64,000 nt of DNA from a virus, in IMG/VR virus record IMGVR_UViG_3300032220_001032, positions 1-64,000 of that record; one strand, given 5' to 3'. The notes beneath the pieces are model-generated. The model made no database searches. It was not told where the DNA came from and saw only the letters and a list, made by a program, of their open reading frames with translations. The position numbers and the translations under genes were made by a program. This document shows positions 5,456 through 12,872 of this stretch, piece after piece. Numbering within the stretch: the stretch's first letter is position 1; the number at the start of each line of letters is the position of its first letter.

Positions 5456-6478
5456 TCAGATTTTAATCCAGTTATCATTTTCAAGTGTCCAATTAGTAAC
5501 ATCTGCAATTCTTTCTCTTACAGATTTAGAAGGTTCCCATCCTAGTTCTTTCATCTTAGAACCATCAAGAGCATACCTAAGATCATGCCCAGGTCTTGAA
5601 GAATGAAAATCTACAAGTTCATACTTAAGTTCTTTTCCTTGTGCCTCTGCAATAATCTGAGCAAGTTCAAGATTGTTAAGTTCTTCAGAACCTACAATGT
5701 TAAACTTAGGACACTTTGCACCACCATAGGTAGTTTCAATAAACTTCTTGCTTGCAAGGAAGAGAACAGCATCTGCCACATCTTCAGCATGAATGTAATG
5801 TCTTGATCCAGGAACAGTTTTAGTTGAGTCACTGTGAATTGTGACAGTTTCACCATCCCTAATCTTCTTAATACACATAGGAATATACTTCTCTGGGTGC
5901 TGACGTTCACCAAACACATTCATTGTGTGGGTAACATAAACAGGCAACCCATAGGTATTCTCATATGCTACAGCAAGTTCTTCGCCACCTGCTTTTGATG
6001 CACTGTAAGGATTGGTAGAATTATATCTATCATTCTCTTTGTATTTGATACCATCAGGAGCAGGACCAAATACTTCATCAGTGCTGAAATAAATGAATCT
6101 TTTCAGGTTTTCTTGTGTTCTAGAAAACTCAAGGATGTTGCAAGTGCCCACAACATTATCCATCACAAATTCCATAGGATACTCAATGCTCCTATCAACA
6201 TGAGAACCAGCAGCAAGGTGGAAGATAAAATCTACCCTACCAATTTGTGATTTGATTAGAGGATTAAGTTCTGCTTTCAGATCATGAAATACTACTTTCA
6301 CTCTTTTTCTTTCATCAGCAGAACATCCTGAGACTAGAAGATCATCCAATCTATTCAGGTTTCCACTGTAATCTAAACGATCAAGAGTTACAACCTCCCA
6401 ATCAGTTTCTTTAAGAATTTTACCAATCAAGTGGTGAGCAATAAATCCTGCACCACCAGTAATAAGCGCTCTTGTCAT
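5456..6478 (-). CDS. NAD-dependent epimerase/dehydratase (RmlB-type SDR)
   Basis: A 340-aa extended short-chain dehydrogenase. The Rossmann motif GGAGFIAHH is at 8-16, STDEVFG at 132-138, and the YxxxK catalytic pair is Y158/K162 (NPYSASKAGG). The family includes dTDP-glucose 4,6-dehydratase (RmlB), and the length and DEVFG motif fit that branch best. It would convert a sugar nucleotide to its 4-keto-6-deoxy form in the cytoplasm, feeding surface-sugar or LPS-type synthesis. Cyanophages are known to carry such sugar-nucleotide genes. The substrate is inference. It lies 4 nt from the upstream small gene. Confidence 0.85.
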   Translation of the reverse strand: MTRALITGGAGFIAHHLIGKILKETDWEVVTLDRLDYSGNLNRLDDLLVSGCSADERKRVKVVFHDLKAELNPLIKSQIGRVDFIFHLAAGSHVDRSIEYPMEFVMDNVVGTCNILEFSRTQENLKRFIYFSTDEVFGPAPDGIKYKENDRYNSTNPYSASKAGGEELAVAYENTYGLPVYVTHTMNVFGERQHPEKYIPMCIKKIRDGETVTIHSDSTKTVPGSRHYIHAEDVADAVLFLASKKFIETTYGGAKCPKFNIVGSEELNNLELAQIIAEAQGKELKYELVDFHSSRPGHDLRYALDGSKMKELGWEPSKSVRERIADVTNWTLENDNWIKI

Positions 6479-6481
6479 AAA

Positions 6482-6742
6482 TCAATCAAGGTAATAGTCT
6501 GTATTGTCTACCAATTCCCAATCTAGATCAAGATTCTCAAGGAATTGGATTAGTTCATGGTCATTGTCAGGAAGAACATCATCTTCCTCAAGAGTAAAAC
6601 ATGCCTCACATAAAGCAGGTCCATATTCAGGAGGATCTAGAAGAGTTGGTGCATGTGTTACCACTGCATCTTCAATTACAGCAGAAACATAAATGCTCCC
6701 ATCCTCATGAGGATTCACAGTATCAATGCTGATAATACTCAT
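6482..6742 (-). CDS. Small acidic hypothetical protein (86 aa)
   Basis: The start is chosen at ATG 6742 (MSIISIDTVNPHEDGSIYVS) because it overlaps the upstream stop as ATGA. The longer frame to 6859 adds a Cys/His-rich stretch that is the shadow of the upstream gene. It is strongly acidic with a C-terminal helix (LIQFLENLDLDWELVD). I recall this N-terminal pattern from other cyanophages as a conserved hypothetical. The function is unknown. Confidence 0.65.
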   Translation of the reverse strand: MSIISIDTVNPHEDGSIYVSAVIEDAVVTHAPTLLDPPEYGPALCEACFTLEEDDVLPDNDHELIQFLENLDLDWELVDNTDYYLD

Positions 6743-6900
6743 TTCTTTTTCATCTCCCTTTGAACAAACTTTTTGGCAGTTTCCATATTTAGATGGACAG
6801 AGATCTGCTGTCCCATGTGAATGGACATGAACTTTTTTCCAAATGGAATGATTGCCCACTCCATATTTTTACTGACCCATCCTAACTGTTCTTCTTCCAT
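6739..6900 (-). CDS. Small basic hypothetical protein (53 aa)
   Basis: ATG at 6900 to TGA at 6739. It starts MEEEQLGWVSKNMEWAIIPF and ends KKFVQREMKKK. An internal ATG at 6864 could be used if transcription begins at the promoter-like site at 6879-6907. It is ATGA-linked to the downstream gene. No family is recognised. Confidence 0.55.
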   Translation of the reverse strand: MEEEQLGWVSKNMEWAIIPFGKKFMSIHMGQQISVHLNMETAKKFVQREMKKK

Positions 6901-6907
6901 ATGTCAA
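6879..6907 (-). promoter_or_regulatory. Sigma70-like promoter (TTGACA-17-TAGGAT)
   Basis: Reading leftward, TTGACA (6907-6902), a 17-nt spacer, then TAGGAT (6884-6879). It overlaps the start of the ORF at 6739-6900, so the transcript would begin inside that ORF and serve 6482-6742 and the sugar dehydratase. It is seen by eye; the -10 has two mismatches to consensus. Confidence 0.45.
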
Positions 6908-6915
6908 GTAAATAA

Positions 6916-6989
6916 CGTTTCAGGAGGGACTTGAACCCCCGACCAACTGCTTAGAAGGCAGATGCTCTATCCGACTGAGCTACTGAAAC
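6916..6989 (-). tRNA. tRNA-Arg (anticodon TCT)
   Basis: A 74-nt cloverleaf with perfect acceptor GTTTCAG/CTGAAAC and discriminator G. The anticodon stem TCTGC/GCAGT has a T-T at the top; loop CTTCTAA gives anticodon TCT. The T-loop is TTCAAGT in a GC-rich arm. Confidence 0.92.
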
Positions 6990-6993
6990 AGGT

Positions 6994-7063
6994 AGAGAGT
7001 GGTTGGACTCGAACCAACTACTGTAAGCATTGTCTGCTTCCCTTACCCTTTGGGTTCACTCTC
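6994..7063 (-). tRNA. tRNA-like element, isotype undetermined
   Basis: The 3' half is canonical: T-arm GTTGG-TTCGAGT-CCAAC and acceptor GAGAGTG/CACTCTC. A D-arm CCC-loop-GGG with AAAGGGTAA can form. The middle gives only a 4-bp stem AAGC/GCTT around loop AGACAAT. That lacks U33, and position 8 is A. The nominal anticodon would be ACA (Cys), which is not credible. It may be a degenerate tRNA, a tRNA with an unusual fold, or a tRNA mimic. It lies 4 nt from tRNA-Arg. Confidence 0.5.
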
Positions 7064-7090
7064 TGTGGGGCAACCTTCCACCCCTACATA

Positions 7091-7231
7091 TTACCTTGAG
7101 TAATCATCAAAGTCAACATCAGGATGCAGAAATTCCAAGTAATCTTCGTAATCAACACCAAGATATTCTGCAAACTGCCTTAACTCTTCAGAATGCTCTT
7201 TGGTAATAAGTTCTTCTATGTTTTGGACCAT
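7091..7231 (-). CDS. Small acidic hypothetical protein (46 aa)
   Basis: ATG at 7231 to TAA at 7091. It starts MVQNIEELITKEHSEELRQF and ends DVDFDDYSR. GGAGG lies about 6 nt upstream of the ATG on the minus strand, a good ribosome site. It is strongly acidic, with a possible DNA-mimic-like charge pattern in the C-terminal half. The function is unknown. Confidence 0.62.
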   Translation of the reverse strand: MVQNIEELITKEHSEELRQFAEYLGVDYEDYLEFLHPDVDFDDYSR

Positions 7232-7241
7232 AGTAACCTCC

Positions 7242-7373
7242 TCAATAACCATATCTAGAGATCATCTGATCCATTCTATCCTCTCTGTATTCATCTTCTA
7301 TTTCTTCTGATTTATTCTCTTCTAGTTCCTCATAGATGGTATCACCATCTTTCTCTAGAAAAAGGGAAGTCAT
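7242..7373 (-). CDS. Small acidic hypothetical protein (43 aa)
   Basis: The start is placed at ATG 7373 (MTSLFLEKDGDTIYEELEEN). The longer frame to 7499 overlaps cobS in an antisense-like composition and is not credible. It is very acidic (EELEENKSEEIEDEYRED), ending MISRYGY. It could be a small charge-mimic or adaptor. The function is unknown. Confidence 0.5.
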   Translation of the reverse strand: MTSLFLEKDGDTIYEELEENKSEEIEDEYREDRMDQMISRYGY

Positions 7374-7419
7374 AGTAGATTCTACATGCAAGGGTTGTTT
7401 TATATATGTAGGAAAGGGA

Positions 7420-8517
7420 TTACTCCCCCTCCTGTTGCTGGAACTCAGCATCAATCTTGTCATACAACTCCACAAATGTGGACTTGGTTTCATCATCAAA
7501 GCGATTCAGACAGACTTTAAGTGCCTTGTCTTTCTTGCCAAAGATAGCATATGCTTTCATAATGTGAACAAGACGACGAGTGGAGATCACTTCATCAATA
7601 CCACCATCAGCAAAGGTTTTACGAATGATGTCAGACCAGTTACACAGATGTTTGATAAAATCTGTGTGCTCTCCAATCATAGGGATGTTAAGGGATTCTG
7701 CAACTTTTGTCAAGATCTTTGCCTCAACGGATACAGTAGGATATTCTTGCTCAAAGGTGATAGGGAACCTCTCCAAGAATGCTTCATTCAGCACGTTGGT
7801 GCCAATGAACCTACCATCATCAGAACCCTTACCCTTGGTGTTTGCAGTAGCAAACACAGTGAATCCTGCCTTAGGCATGATATGCTTACCAATCTTTTTC
7901 AGGAAGACACCTTTACCTTCCAGAACAGATTGCAGACACATAATTTTATTGGATGCAAGGTCAAGTTCATCCAAAAGGAGAACAGCACCACGCTCCATTG
8001 CCTCTACAACAGGACCATTGTGCCATACAGTTTCACCATTAACTAGACGAAAACCACCAATAAGATCATCCTCATCAGTTTCAATAGTGATGTTGACACG
8101 AATCAACTCACGACCCAGTTGAGCACATGCTTGCTCAACACCAAATGTTTTACCATTGCCACTGAGACCAGTGATAAAGGCAGGGTAAAAAAGACCAGAA
8201 GATACAACTTTCTTAATATCACTAAAGTTACCAAAGCTGACGAAGGTAGCATCTTTTTTGGGAATAAGATTTTGTTTCACAGCAGCAAGAGTTTGAACAG
8301 TATCAGTTCCTTCTGCAGCAGGAGCATTATAGGTTTGTTCAAGTTCTTTCACTGTTGCCTCCAGATTCCATTTGCCACGACCAACTTTATATTGTTGAAG
8401 ATACTTAGATGCAGTTGCATAACTAGTATTCATCTGTGTTGCAACAGACTTTACTGCATCAGCAGAAACTTCTGTGCCAAATTGTTCTTTGAGTAGTGAA
8501 ACAAGTTGTTCTTGCAT
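7420..8517 (-). CDS. cobS: CobS-type MoxR-family AAA+ ATPase
   Basis: 365 aa from ATG 8517. That start is favoured because the 23-nt promoter repeat ends 9 nt before it; in-frame ATGs at 8550 and 8607 lie in or beyond the repeat. Residues 1-85 form a helical N-domain. Walker A GLSGNGKT is at 117-124 and Walker B LLLDELD near 190. A sensor region FATANTKGKG and an arginine-finger-like LERFPITFEQEYP follow. In cyanophages this family is annotated CobS, the ATPase subunit of cobaltochelatase in B12 synthesis. No CobN is seen here. The adjacent cobT-like VWA gene suggests they act as a pair. It probably hydrolyses ATP to remodel a partner. Confidence 0.85.
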   Translation of the reverse strand: MQEQLVSLLKEQFGTEVSADAVKSVATQMNTSYATASKYLQQYKVGRGKWNLEATVKELEQTYNAPAAEGTDTVQTLAAVKQNLIPKKDATFVSFGNFSDIKKVVSSGLFYPAFITGLSGNGKTFGVEQACAQLGRELIRVNITIETDEDDLIGGFRLVNGETVWHNGPVVEAMERGAVLLLDELDLASNKIMCLQSVLEGKGVFLKKIGKHIMPKAGFTVFATANTKGKGSDDGRFIGTNVLNEAFLERFPITFEQEYPTVSVEAKILTKVAESLNIPMIGEHTDFIKHLCNWSDIIRKTFADGGIDEVISTRRLVHIMKAYAIFGKKDKALKVCLNRFDDETKSTFVELYDKIDAEFQQQEGE

Positions 8518-8526
8518 GGTCTTGGG

Positions 8527-8549
8527 TTGATTACTTTGTAATGATAGCA
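8527..8549 (-). promoter_or_regulatory. Promoter/operator repeat upstream of cobS
   Basis: Identical over 23 nt to 1346-1368. On the minus strand it carries TGC-TATCAT (extended -10) followed by ATTACAAAGTAAT, a short palindrome. No good -35 is visible here, so it would act as an extended -10 promoter or as a regulator site. Conservation between two unlinked genes suggests common control. Confidence 0.55.
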
Positions 8550-8599
8550 TGGATTCTGGAAAAGAGGAGGGTCTAGTGGACACCTCCTCAACTGTCACA

Positions 8600-10765
8600 T
8601 CAGGCAATCAGATCAACAAACGAAGAGAGCAGTTTCTTATTTGTTTTCTTTCTACCAAGCATCTTCACAAATGCAGATTTGATTTTAGCATTTGTTGCAC
8701 CTTCCTCTACATCAAAGGATTCATCCTGAGACAGAGAGTTAGTAGGAAGAACATTGAATTGATCAAATCCAGTACCAGTAAAGGTAATGAATTGTTCTTT
8801 CTTATACTTTGCTCTTACTTGGTCATAGGAACCACACTCTTTGCCATACCATTGATAGCAGTTATGGAAATCTTTACCAGGAACAACTCTGAAGTTGATA
8901 AAGTTTACAGTAGGAAACTTATCCTTCAGTGAAGTAAGAAGAACTTTGGCATACTGTGGGAAGTTAGCATACTCAAAGGAAGGATAGATTCTTCCAGTCT
9001 TCCTATCACGCAGAGTTGTTTTATAGTTTTTAGTGTAACCAATATAATCCTCACCATAATTACTTTTCTTGACCTTGGTGATTGCATTGACATAACCTTC
9101 ACCATCAGTCAGAAAGACAACATTGACTTTTTGAAGTTTATTCTCTCTCTGAAACTGAGGGATCAAAGAATGCAGAGCAATCATGGTATCACCAAGAGGA
9201 GAACCAGACAGTTCAAGATGACGAGGATAACCAAAGTTTCCCTTCTGAAATGCCCAGCAACATGCCCAGATATTCTTCATCTGCTCTTCCATTTCACGAG
9301 CATTGACTTTGCTGGTGAAGATATTTAGAAGTCTAAATGATTTTTCTGGAGCAAGTACAGCATCCTTCATCTCAATCACATTAGGATGATTGGGTTGAAT
9401 ATCAACATAAGCATTGCAATCCACACTGAAAGCATAGACTTCAAATGGAATATTGACTTTTCTACAGAACCAAATCAGGTTGAACAGTTGCTTACAAGTA
9501 TCCAGCATCCAATGTGCCATAGAACCTGACCAGTCAAGGATAAAGATCAGTCCATGATTCTTGCCATCAGGAATCACTGAAACCTTCCTGAACAGGTCCT
9601 CATTGTACTTGTAAGTGTGGAGTTTGGAAGTATCCAACACACCAGTTCTTGCAGTTGTAGAACGTGCATACTGATCTGCAGATTTCTTACACTCAAACTC
9701 TTTGACAAGGTAATTAACTTCCTTGACTGCAGAAGATTTGTACTGCTGGAATTCTTGAATCACAGCAGGATATTCTCCACGAACCCAAGTATTTGCATCT
9801 TTACTGTAATACTCAGATGCTTTCTCATGGATGTAGGAATTGGGAATGATTACATTCTCAAGATACACCTTAGGAAGTTCTACATAGGTAGTTTCCTGAG
9901 CATAAGTATTGGTAAGATTCTGAGACTTTTCATCAAAGGATTGTGAAGTTTTAGACTCAAGTTCATCAACATCACCATGCTCTCTAGATGCTTCATTGCC
10001 ACCACCATCAGGTGCTTCCTGTTGCATGGTAACATCAGATTCATCCTCAAAATCCTCACCAGAAGTAGAAGATGATTGAGATTCTTGTTCAATTTCAGTC
10101 TTATCACCATTCTCAGATTCACCTTGATTTTGTTCAGAATTCTGAGGAAGATCTACTTCTTCCCCACTTTCCCCCTGATTTTGAACAATTTCAGGCATTT
10201 CAGTGAGTTCCTTACGCTTGTACTTGACAAACTCAACAATCTCACGAGCAATATCAAGAACTTCTTTAAAAGTTTCCAGTTTGCTGATGCGAGTCAGAAA
10301 CTCATTCTCTTCATCAGAGAAAGCAATGTTATGAAATGCACCAATCTTGAAATACATGTTGATGCGATCAATGAATGAAAGATCATCCAGATTAGTATCC
10401 TGAGTAGAGAAGAAATCCTCAGCATTCAGTTCATTGTAACCATTGTAGAAAGTCTTAGAAAGACCAGGATATTTTTTCTTCATCAGACGCTCTACACGAA
10501 CATCTTCAATCACATTGATAAAATCCTTAGGAACATCAGGATAATCAATGGTCCAATCAATGTTGTCAGTGAACAGAGCATGACCAACCTCATGACCAAC
10601 AAGAAGGTCATAAACAGTTGCAGATGCTTTATCCCACATAGGCAGAGTCAGAACCCTGCGATCCACATCAAAACATGCTGTAGGCACTTTCTTGTGCTCA
10701 ATGATAAGATTCTCAGTTGCCAAGCATTTGGCAAGAGAACCTTTAACTTCAAGATTGACTGGCAT
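8600..10765 (-). CDS. CobT-like metallopeptidase/VWA-domain protein
   Basis: 721 aa from ATG 10765 (MPVNLEVKGSLAKCLATENL). The in-frame extension to 10948 crosses a terminator and a promoter, so it is rejected. HEVGH at 58-62 is a zinc-metallopeptidase-like HExxH motif. Residues ~195-290 are a long acidic low-complexity linker. DWSGS at 411-415 is a MIDAS metal site of a von Willebrand A domain that runs to the C-terminus. This matches the CobT/VWA partner of MoxR-type ATPases. It lies 82 nt upstream of cobS. It probably forms an ATPase-VWA complex. Whether the target is cobaltochelatase or a different protein is not shown. Confidence 0.8.
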   Translation of the reverse strand: MPVNLEVKGSLAKCLATENLIIEHKKVPTACFDVDRRVLTLPMWDKASATVYDLLVGHEVGHALFTDNIDWTIDYPDVPKDFINVIEDVRVERLMKKKYPGLSKTFYNGYNELNAEDFFSTQDTNLDDLSFIDRINMYFKIGAFHNIAFSDEENEFLTRISKLETFKEVLDIAREIVEFVKYKRKELTEMPEIVQNQGESGEEVDLPQNSEQNQGESENGDKTEIEQESQSSSTSGEDFEDESDVTMQQEAPDGGGNEASREHGDVDELESKTSQSFDEKSQNLTNTYAQETTYVELPKVYLENVIIPNSYIHEKASEYYSKDANTWVRGEYPAVIQEFQQYKSSAVKEVNYLVKEFECKKSADQYARSTTARTGVLDTSKLHTYKYNEDLFRKVSVIPDGKNHGLIFILDWSGSMAHWMLDTCKQLFNLIWFCRKVNIPFEVYAFSVDCNAYVDIQPNHPNVIEMKDAVLAPEKSFRLLNIFTSKVNAREMEEQMKNIWACCWAFQKGNFGYPRHLELSGSPLGDTMIALHSLIPQFQRENKLQKVNVVFLTDGEGYVNAITKVKKSNYGEDYIGYTKNYKTTLRDRKTGRIYPSFEYANFPQYAKVLLTSLKDKFPTVNFINFRVVPGKDFHNCYQWYGKECGSYDQVRAKYKKEQFITFTGTGFDQFNVLPTNSLSQDESFDVEEGATNAKIKSAFVKMLGRKKTNKKLLSSFVDLIA

Positions 10766-10789
10766 GTGTGATTTCTTTACTGTCCTTAC

Positions 10790-10798
10790 AGGATAGCA
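10790..10798 (-). promoter_or_regulatory. Extended -10 candidate upstream of cobT-like gene
   Basis: TGC-TATCCT on the minus strand, immediately downstream of the terminator T-run and about 25 nt before the ATG. It resembles the TGC-TATCAT element before cobS and the KTSC-like gene. No clear -35 is present. It would let the cobT-like gene be transcribed despite the terminator. Confidence 0.4.
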
Positions 10799-10799
10799 T

Positions 10800-10826
10800 A
10801 AAAAAGGAGGGGCACCACCCCCTCCT
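10800..10826 (-). terminator. Rho-independent terminator
   Basis: On the minus strand AGGAGGGG (10826-10819) pairs with CCCCTCCT (10812-10805) around a 6-nt loop, followed by six T. It is a textbook intrinsic terminator. It lies between the promoter at 10904-10932 and the cobT-like gene. Confidence 0.85.
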
Positions 10827-10897
10827 AGGACACTAATTAAACCGTCCACCACCAAAGACGGGTCTGGGGTCTCAAAGTCACAAAGAACCCTCAAGAC
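10800..10897 (-). ncRNA. Candidate small RNA or attenuated leader (~98 nt)
   Basis: A near-consensus promoter (10904-10932) would start transcription near 10897, and a strong terminator ends it at about 10800. Inside, CCGTC-loop-GACGG forms a second hairpin. No ORF with a ribosome site was found in the 98 nt. It is either a free small RNA or a leader that controls read-through into the cobT-like gene. Confidence 0.5.
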
Positions 10898-10903
10898 TTT
10901 TAC

Positions 10904-10932
10904 ACTATACCATGACCATATAGGGGTGTCAA
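10904..10932 (-). promoter_or_regulatory. Sigma70-like promoter (TTGACA-17-TATAGT)
   Basis: Reading leftward, TTGACA (10932-10927), exactly 17 nt, then TATAGT (10909-10904). It is among the best promoters in the window and drives the small-RNA/cobT-like region. Host RNA polymerase probably uses it early. Confidence 0.75.
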
Positions 10933-10976
10933 GTTGACAAGATCTCAAACCATGAGTAGGATCACTCTGTTAAGGT

Positions 10977-11672
10977 TCAAGATAATATATTAAAGAAAAA
11001 TACTTGAAATAATCTACTGTTTTCTGGAATATCTCCAAAGTATCCTGTTGCAGTATGAAATTGTTTTGCATTATAAATTACACATCTATTGTATACATTT
11101 TCAACATAATCAATCTCTTCCCAACACTTAGGATTTAAAATTTCATCTACTGGAATAAAGTCATAATATTGTTCATGAGTTTTTTTGCTTCTTTTATGTT
11201 TATAAAATGCAGTTCCACATCTAGATGGAGGATTTGGATGTAGATATACTACTGCAGCATAATCATTTCTTTTATCTGCATGTACCCAAGTTTTAGAATC
11301 TCTTGTACAATATTGGAAAGACCCATTTGAAATAGTATTATCATCACAAATAACTAAATCACTATTTTTTATTTTTAATTCATTAGTATCAAAATCATAT
11401 TCTAAAAAATCATAATCAGTTTGGTTTAAATTTATTGTTTGTTGAAAAATCCATCTTTTTGGATCTATTTTTAGATTAGTTTCTTTTTCTATTTTTTCTT
11501 TATTAATTAGTAAATTATTTAAAGGGCAGTTTGTTCTGTAACCAGGAAAAGCTCTTAATCCAAATTGTTTTTCTCTTCCTATTTCTGAATTTTTATTCAA
11601 AGAATCTATAGCAAGATCTCTAATATTATTTGGAGATTCATACCAATTATCAATAATATAATATTCACTCAT
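10977..11672 (-). CDS. 2OG-Fe(II)-oxygenase-like protein (DUF6445 type), copy 1
   Basis: 231 aa. The N-terminus MSEYYIIDNWYESPNNIRDL matches 'IDNWYxxPxxIRxLA', shared with three paralogues here (11669-12424, 52514-53095, 54928-55494). An HxD pair (WVHAD) is followed by 'VVYLHPNPP', a 'GTAFY' strand, then 'FHTATGYFG' and 'SRLFQVFFF'. This gives the H-x-D...H...R layout of the double-stranded beta-helix Fe(II) oxygenases. Activity and substrate are not shown. The ATGA overlap with the next upstream paralogue suggests tandem duplication. It is notably AT-rich. Confidence 0.7.
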   Translation of the reverse strand: MSEYYIIDNWYESPNNIRDLAIDSLNKNSEIGREKQFGLRAFPGYRTNCPLNNLLINKEKIEKETNLKIDPKRWIFQQTINLNQTDYDFLEYDFDTNELKIKNSDLVICDDNTISNGSFQYCTRDSKTWVHADKRNDYAAVVYLHPNPPSRCGTAFYKHKRSKKTHEQYYDFIPVDEILNPKCWEEIDYVENVYNRCVIYNAKQFHTATGYFGDIPENSRLFQVFFFNILS

Positions 11673-12424
11673 ATTTGAACTTGAAAAACAAAATTGGGAT
11701 CTATAAAATCGAAGAAAAATACTTGAGTCAATCTAGAGTTTTCTGCTGTTGTTCCAAAAAATTTAGATGCTGTATGAAAATACTTTCCTTCATAAATTAT
11801 GCATCTATTGTATACATTTTCAACATAATCAATTTCTTCCCAACTATCTTCATTTAAAGATTCTTCTGGAGAGAGAAATTCAAAATTAGACTCTTCTAAT
11901 GTACCATTATTTAATATCTCAGTTGAAATATAAGATTTTCCAGTTTTTTTTCTTTTATGGAAAGAAGTTCCTGTTCCTTTTGGAGGGTCTGGGTGTAAAT
12001 ATATTACTGCAGCCCATTCACTTCCTTGATCAGAATGAATCCAACTTGTAGTGCCTTCTGGAATATATTGAAAACTACAATTACTAGATCTAGAGTGGAA
12101 ATCTATATGTAAATTGTGTTCTTTTAATTTTGGTTTCATGGCAAGCATGTCCATTTCAAACAAACTTAAGTCTTCACAATCTACAGAAGACTTACATATC
12201 CATGAAGTTTCTTTGATTCTATTACTTAAATGTGCTTGAAATTTTTTTAAATTTAAAACTGCATTATCTACTGTAGTTTTACATCTAAATCCAGGATAAA
12301 ACCCAGGAAATCCTCCATTTTGATCAGAGTTTCCATTAGTAGATTCTATTTTAAATCTTTCTAAAGCTAAATTGCGAATTTCATCTGGATCATCATACCA
12401 GTTATCTATAATTTTATGAATCAT
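11669..12424 (-). CDS. 2OG-Fe(II)-oxygenase-like protein (DUF6445 type), copy 2
   Basis: 251 aa starting MIHKIIDNWYDDPDEIRNLA. H130 and D132 (SWIHSD) form the HxD pair. 'VIYLHPDPPKGTGTSFH' follows, then 'KYFHTASKFFG' supplies the distal His and 'SRLTQVFFFD' the Arg. It is 20 residues longer than copy 1, partly from an insert before the distal His. It sits next to tail-fibre genes, so modification of fibre or host-surface molecules is conceivable but unproven. Confidence 0.7.
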   Translation of the reverse strand: MIHKIIDNWYDDPDEIRNLALERFKIESTNGNSDQNGGFPGFYPGFRCKTTVDNAVLNLKKFQAHLSNRIKETSWICKSSVDCEDLSLFEMDMLAMKPKLKEHNLHIDFHSRSSNCSFQYIPEGTTSWIHSDQGSEWAAVIYLHPDPPKGTGTSFHKRKKTGKSYISTEILNNGTLEESNFEFLSPEESLNEDSWEEIDYVENVYNRCIIYEGKYFHTASKFFGTTAENSRLTQVFFFDFIDPNFVFQVQI

Positions 12425-12441
12425 AATAAAATAATAACAAA

Positions 12442-12837
12442 TTATTCTGGTTTTGGATTTTGTTCTTTAACTTCTTTGACTGAATTGAACCAAGTACCTT
12501 CCGATAAAGCAACACCTGCTTTTATGTCATCATAAAGCATAGCTAATTGTTGTTCTATTTTTGGATAATTAAGAAATCTATTTCTAGCATATTCTTCTGC
12601 TTCCCATTCTGCCATTAATTCTGCTAGTTTAGCATCAGTTTCTTCTACTGTTGGAGGAGGATTTGGATTTCCTTCAGACCAATACAAAGTATCCCAATCA
12701 TAATTGTCTCTTCCAGGAGCTCCGTTATTTCCTGTCGCAAGAGATATTGAAAATCCATGATTTGGTCTCAATGCAGCAATAGCATCAGGAATTTCTGGTC
12801 TTTTCTTAAAGGTTTCTCTTAATTTAGATATTGGCAT
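12442..12837 (-). CDS. XkdW/tail-fibre-assembly-like protein (131 aa)
   Basis: The ATG at 12837 (MPISKLRETFKKRPEIPDAI) is chosen; the upstream TTG is unlikely. The pattern 'AIAALRPNHGFSI', a Trp-rich middle, then 'EYARNRFLNYPKIEQQLAML' and a final 'NSVKEVKEQNPKP' matches the small XkdW-type proteins found beside phage tail fibres. They are presumed chaperones or adaptors for fibre attachment. A late promoter lies 21-28 nt upstream. The gene is downstream of the fibre set 12873-14610. Confidence 0.6.
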   Translation of the reverse strand: MPISKLRETFKKRPEIPDAIAALRPNHGFSISLATGNNGAPGRDNYDWDTLYWSEGNPNPPPTVEETDAKLAELMAEWEAEEYARNRFLNYPKIEQQLAMLYDDIKAGVALSEGTWFNSVKEVKEQNPKPE

Positions 12838-12857
12838 AATAATCAATCATTTTTCTT

Positions 12858-12865
12858 TATTTATG
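12858..12865 (-). promoter_or_regulatory. Late promoter (CATAAATA)
   Basis: It fits NATAAATA on the minus strand, 21 nt before the ATG of the XkdW-like gene, a spacing like the other late promoters here. Confidence 0.5.
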
Positions 12866-12872
12866 AAAAAAA

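Noticed and set aside
7066-7090. GGGG...CCCC near the tRNA-like element as a terminator
   Set aside because: Only 4 bp pair and no T-run follows.
7374-7499. Extension of the acidic 43-aa gene
   Set aside because: The extra part overlaps cobS in a composition unlike the rest, with no ribosome site.
8549-8932. Plus-strand ORF of 127 aa
   Set aside because: It is opposite the cobT-like coding region with no ribosome site and a Cys/Phe-rich shadow composition.
10766-10948. N-terminal extension of the cobT-like gene to 10948
   Set aside because: It crosses an intrinsic terminator and a sigma70-type promoter; ATG 10765 gives a better start.
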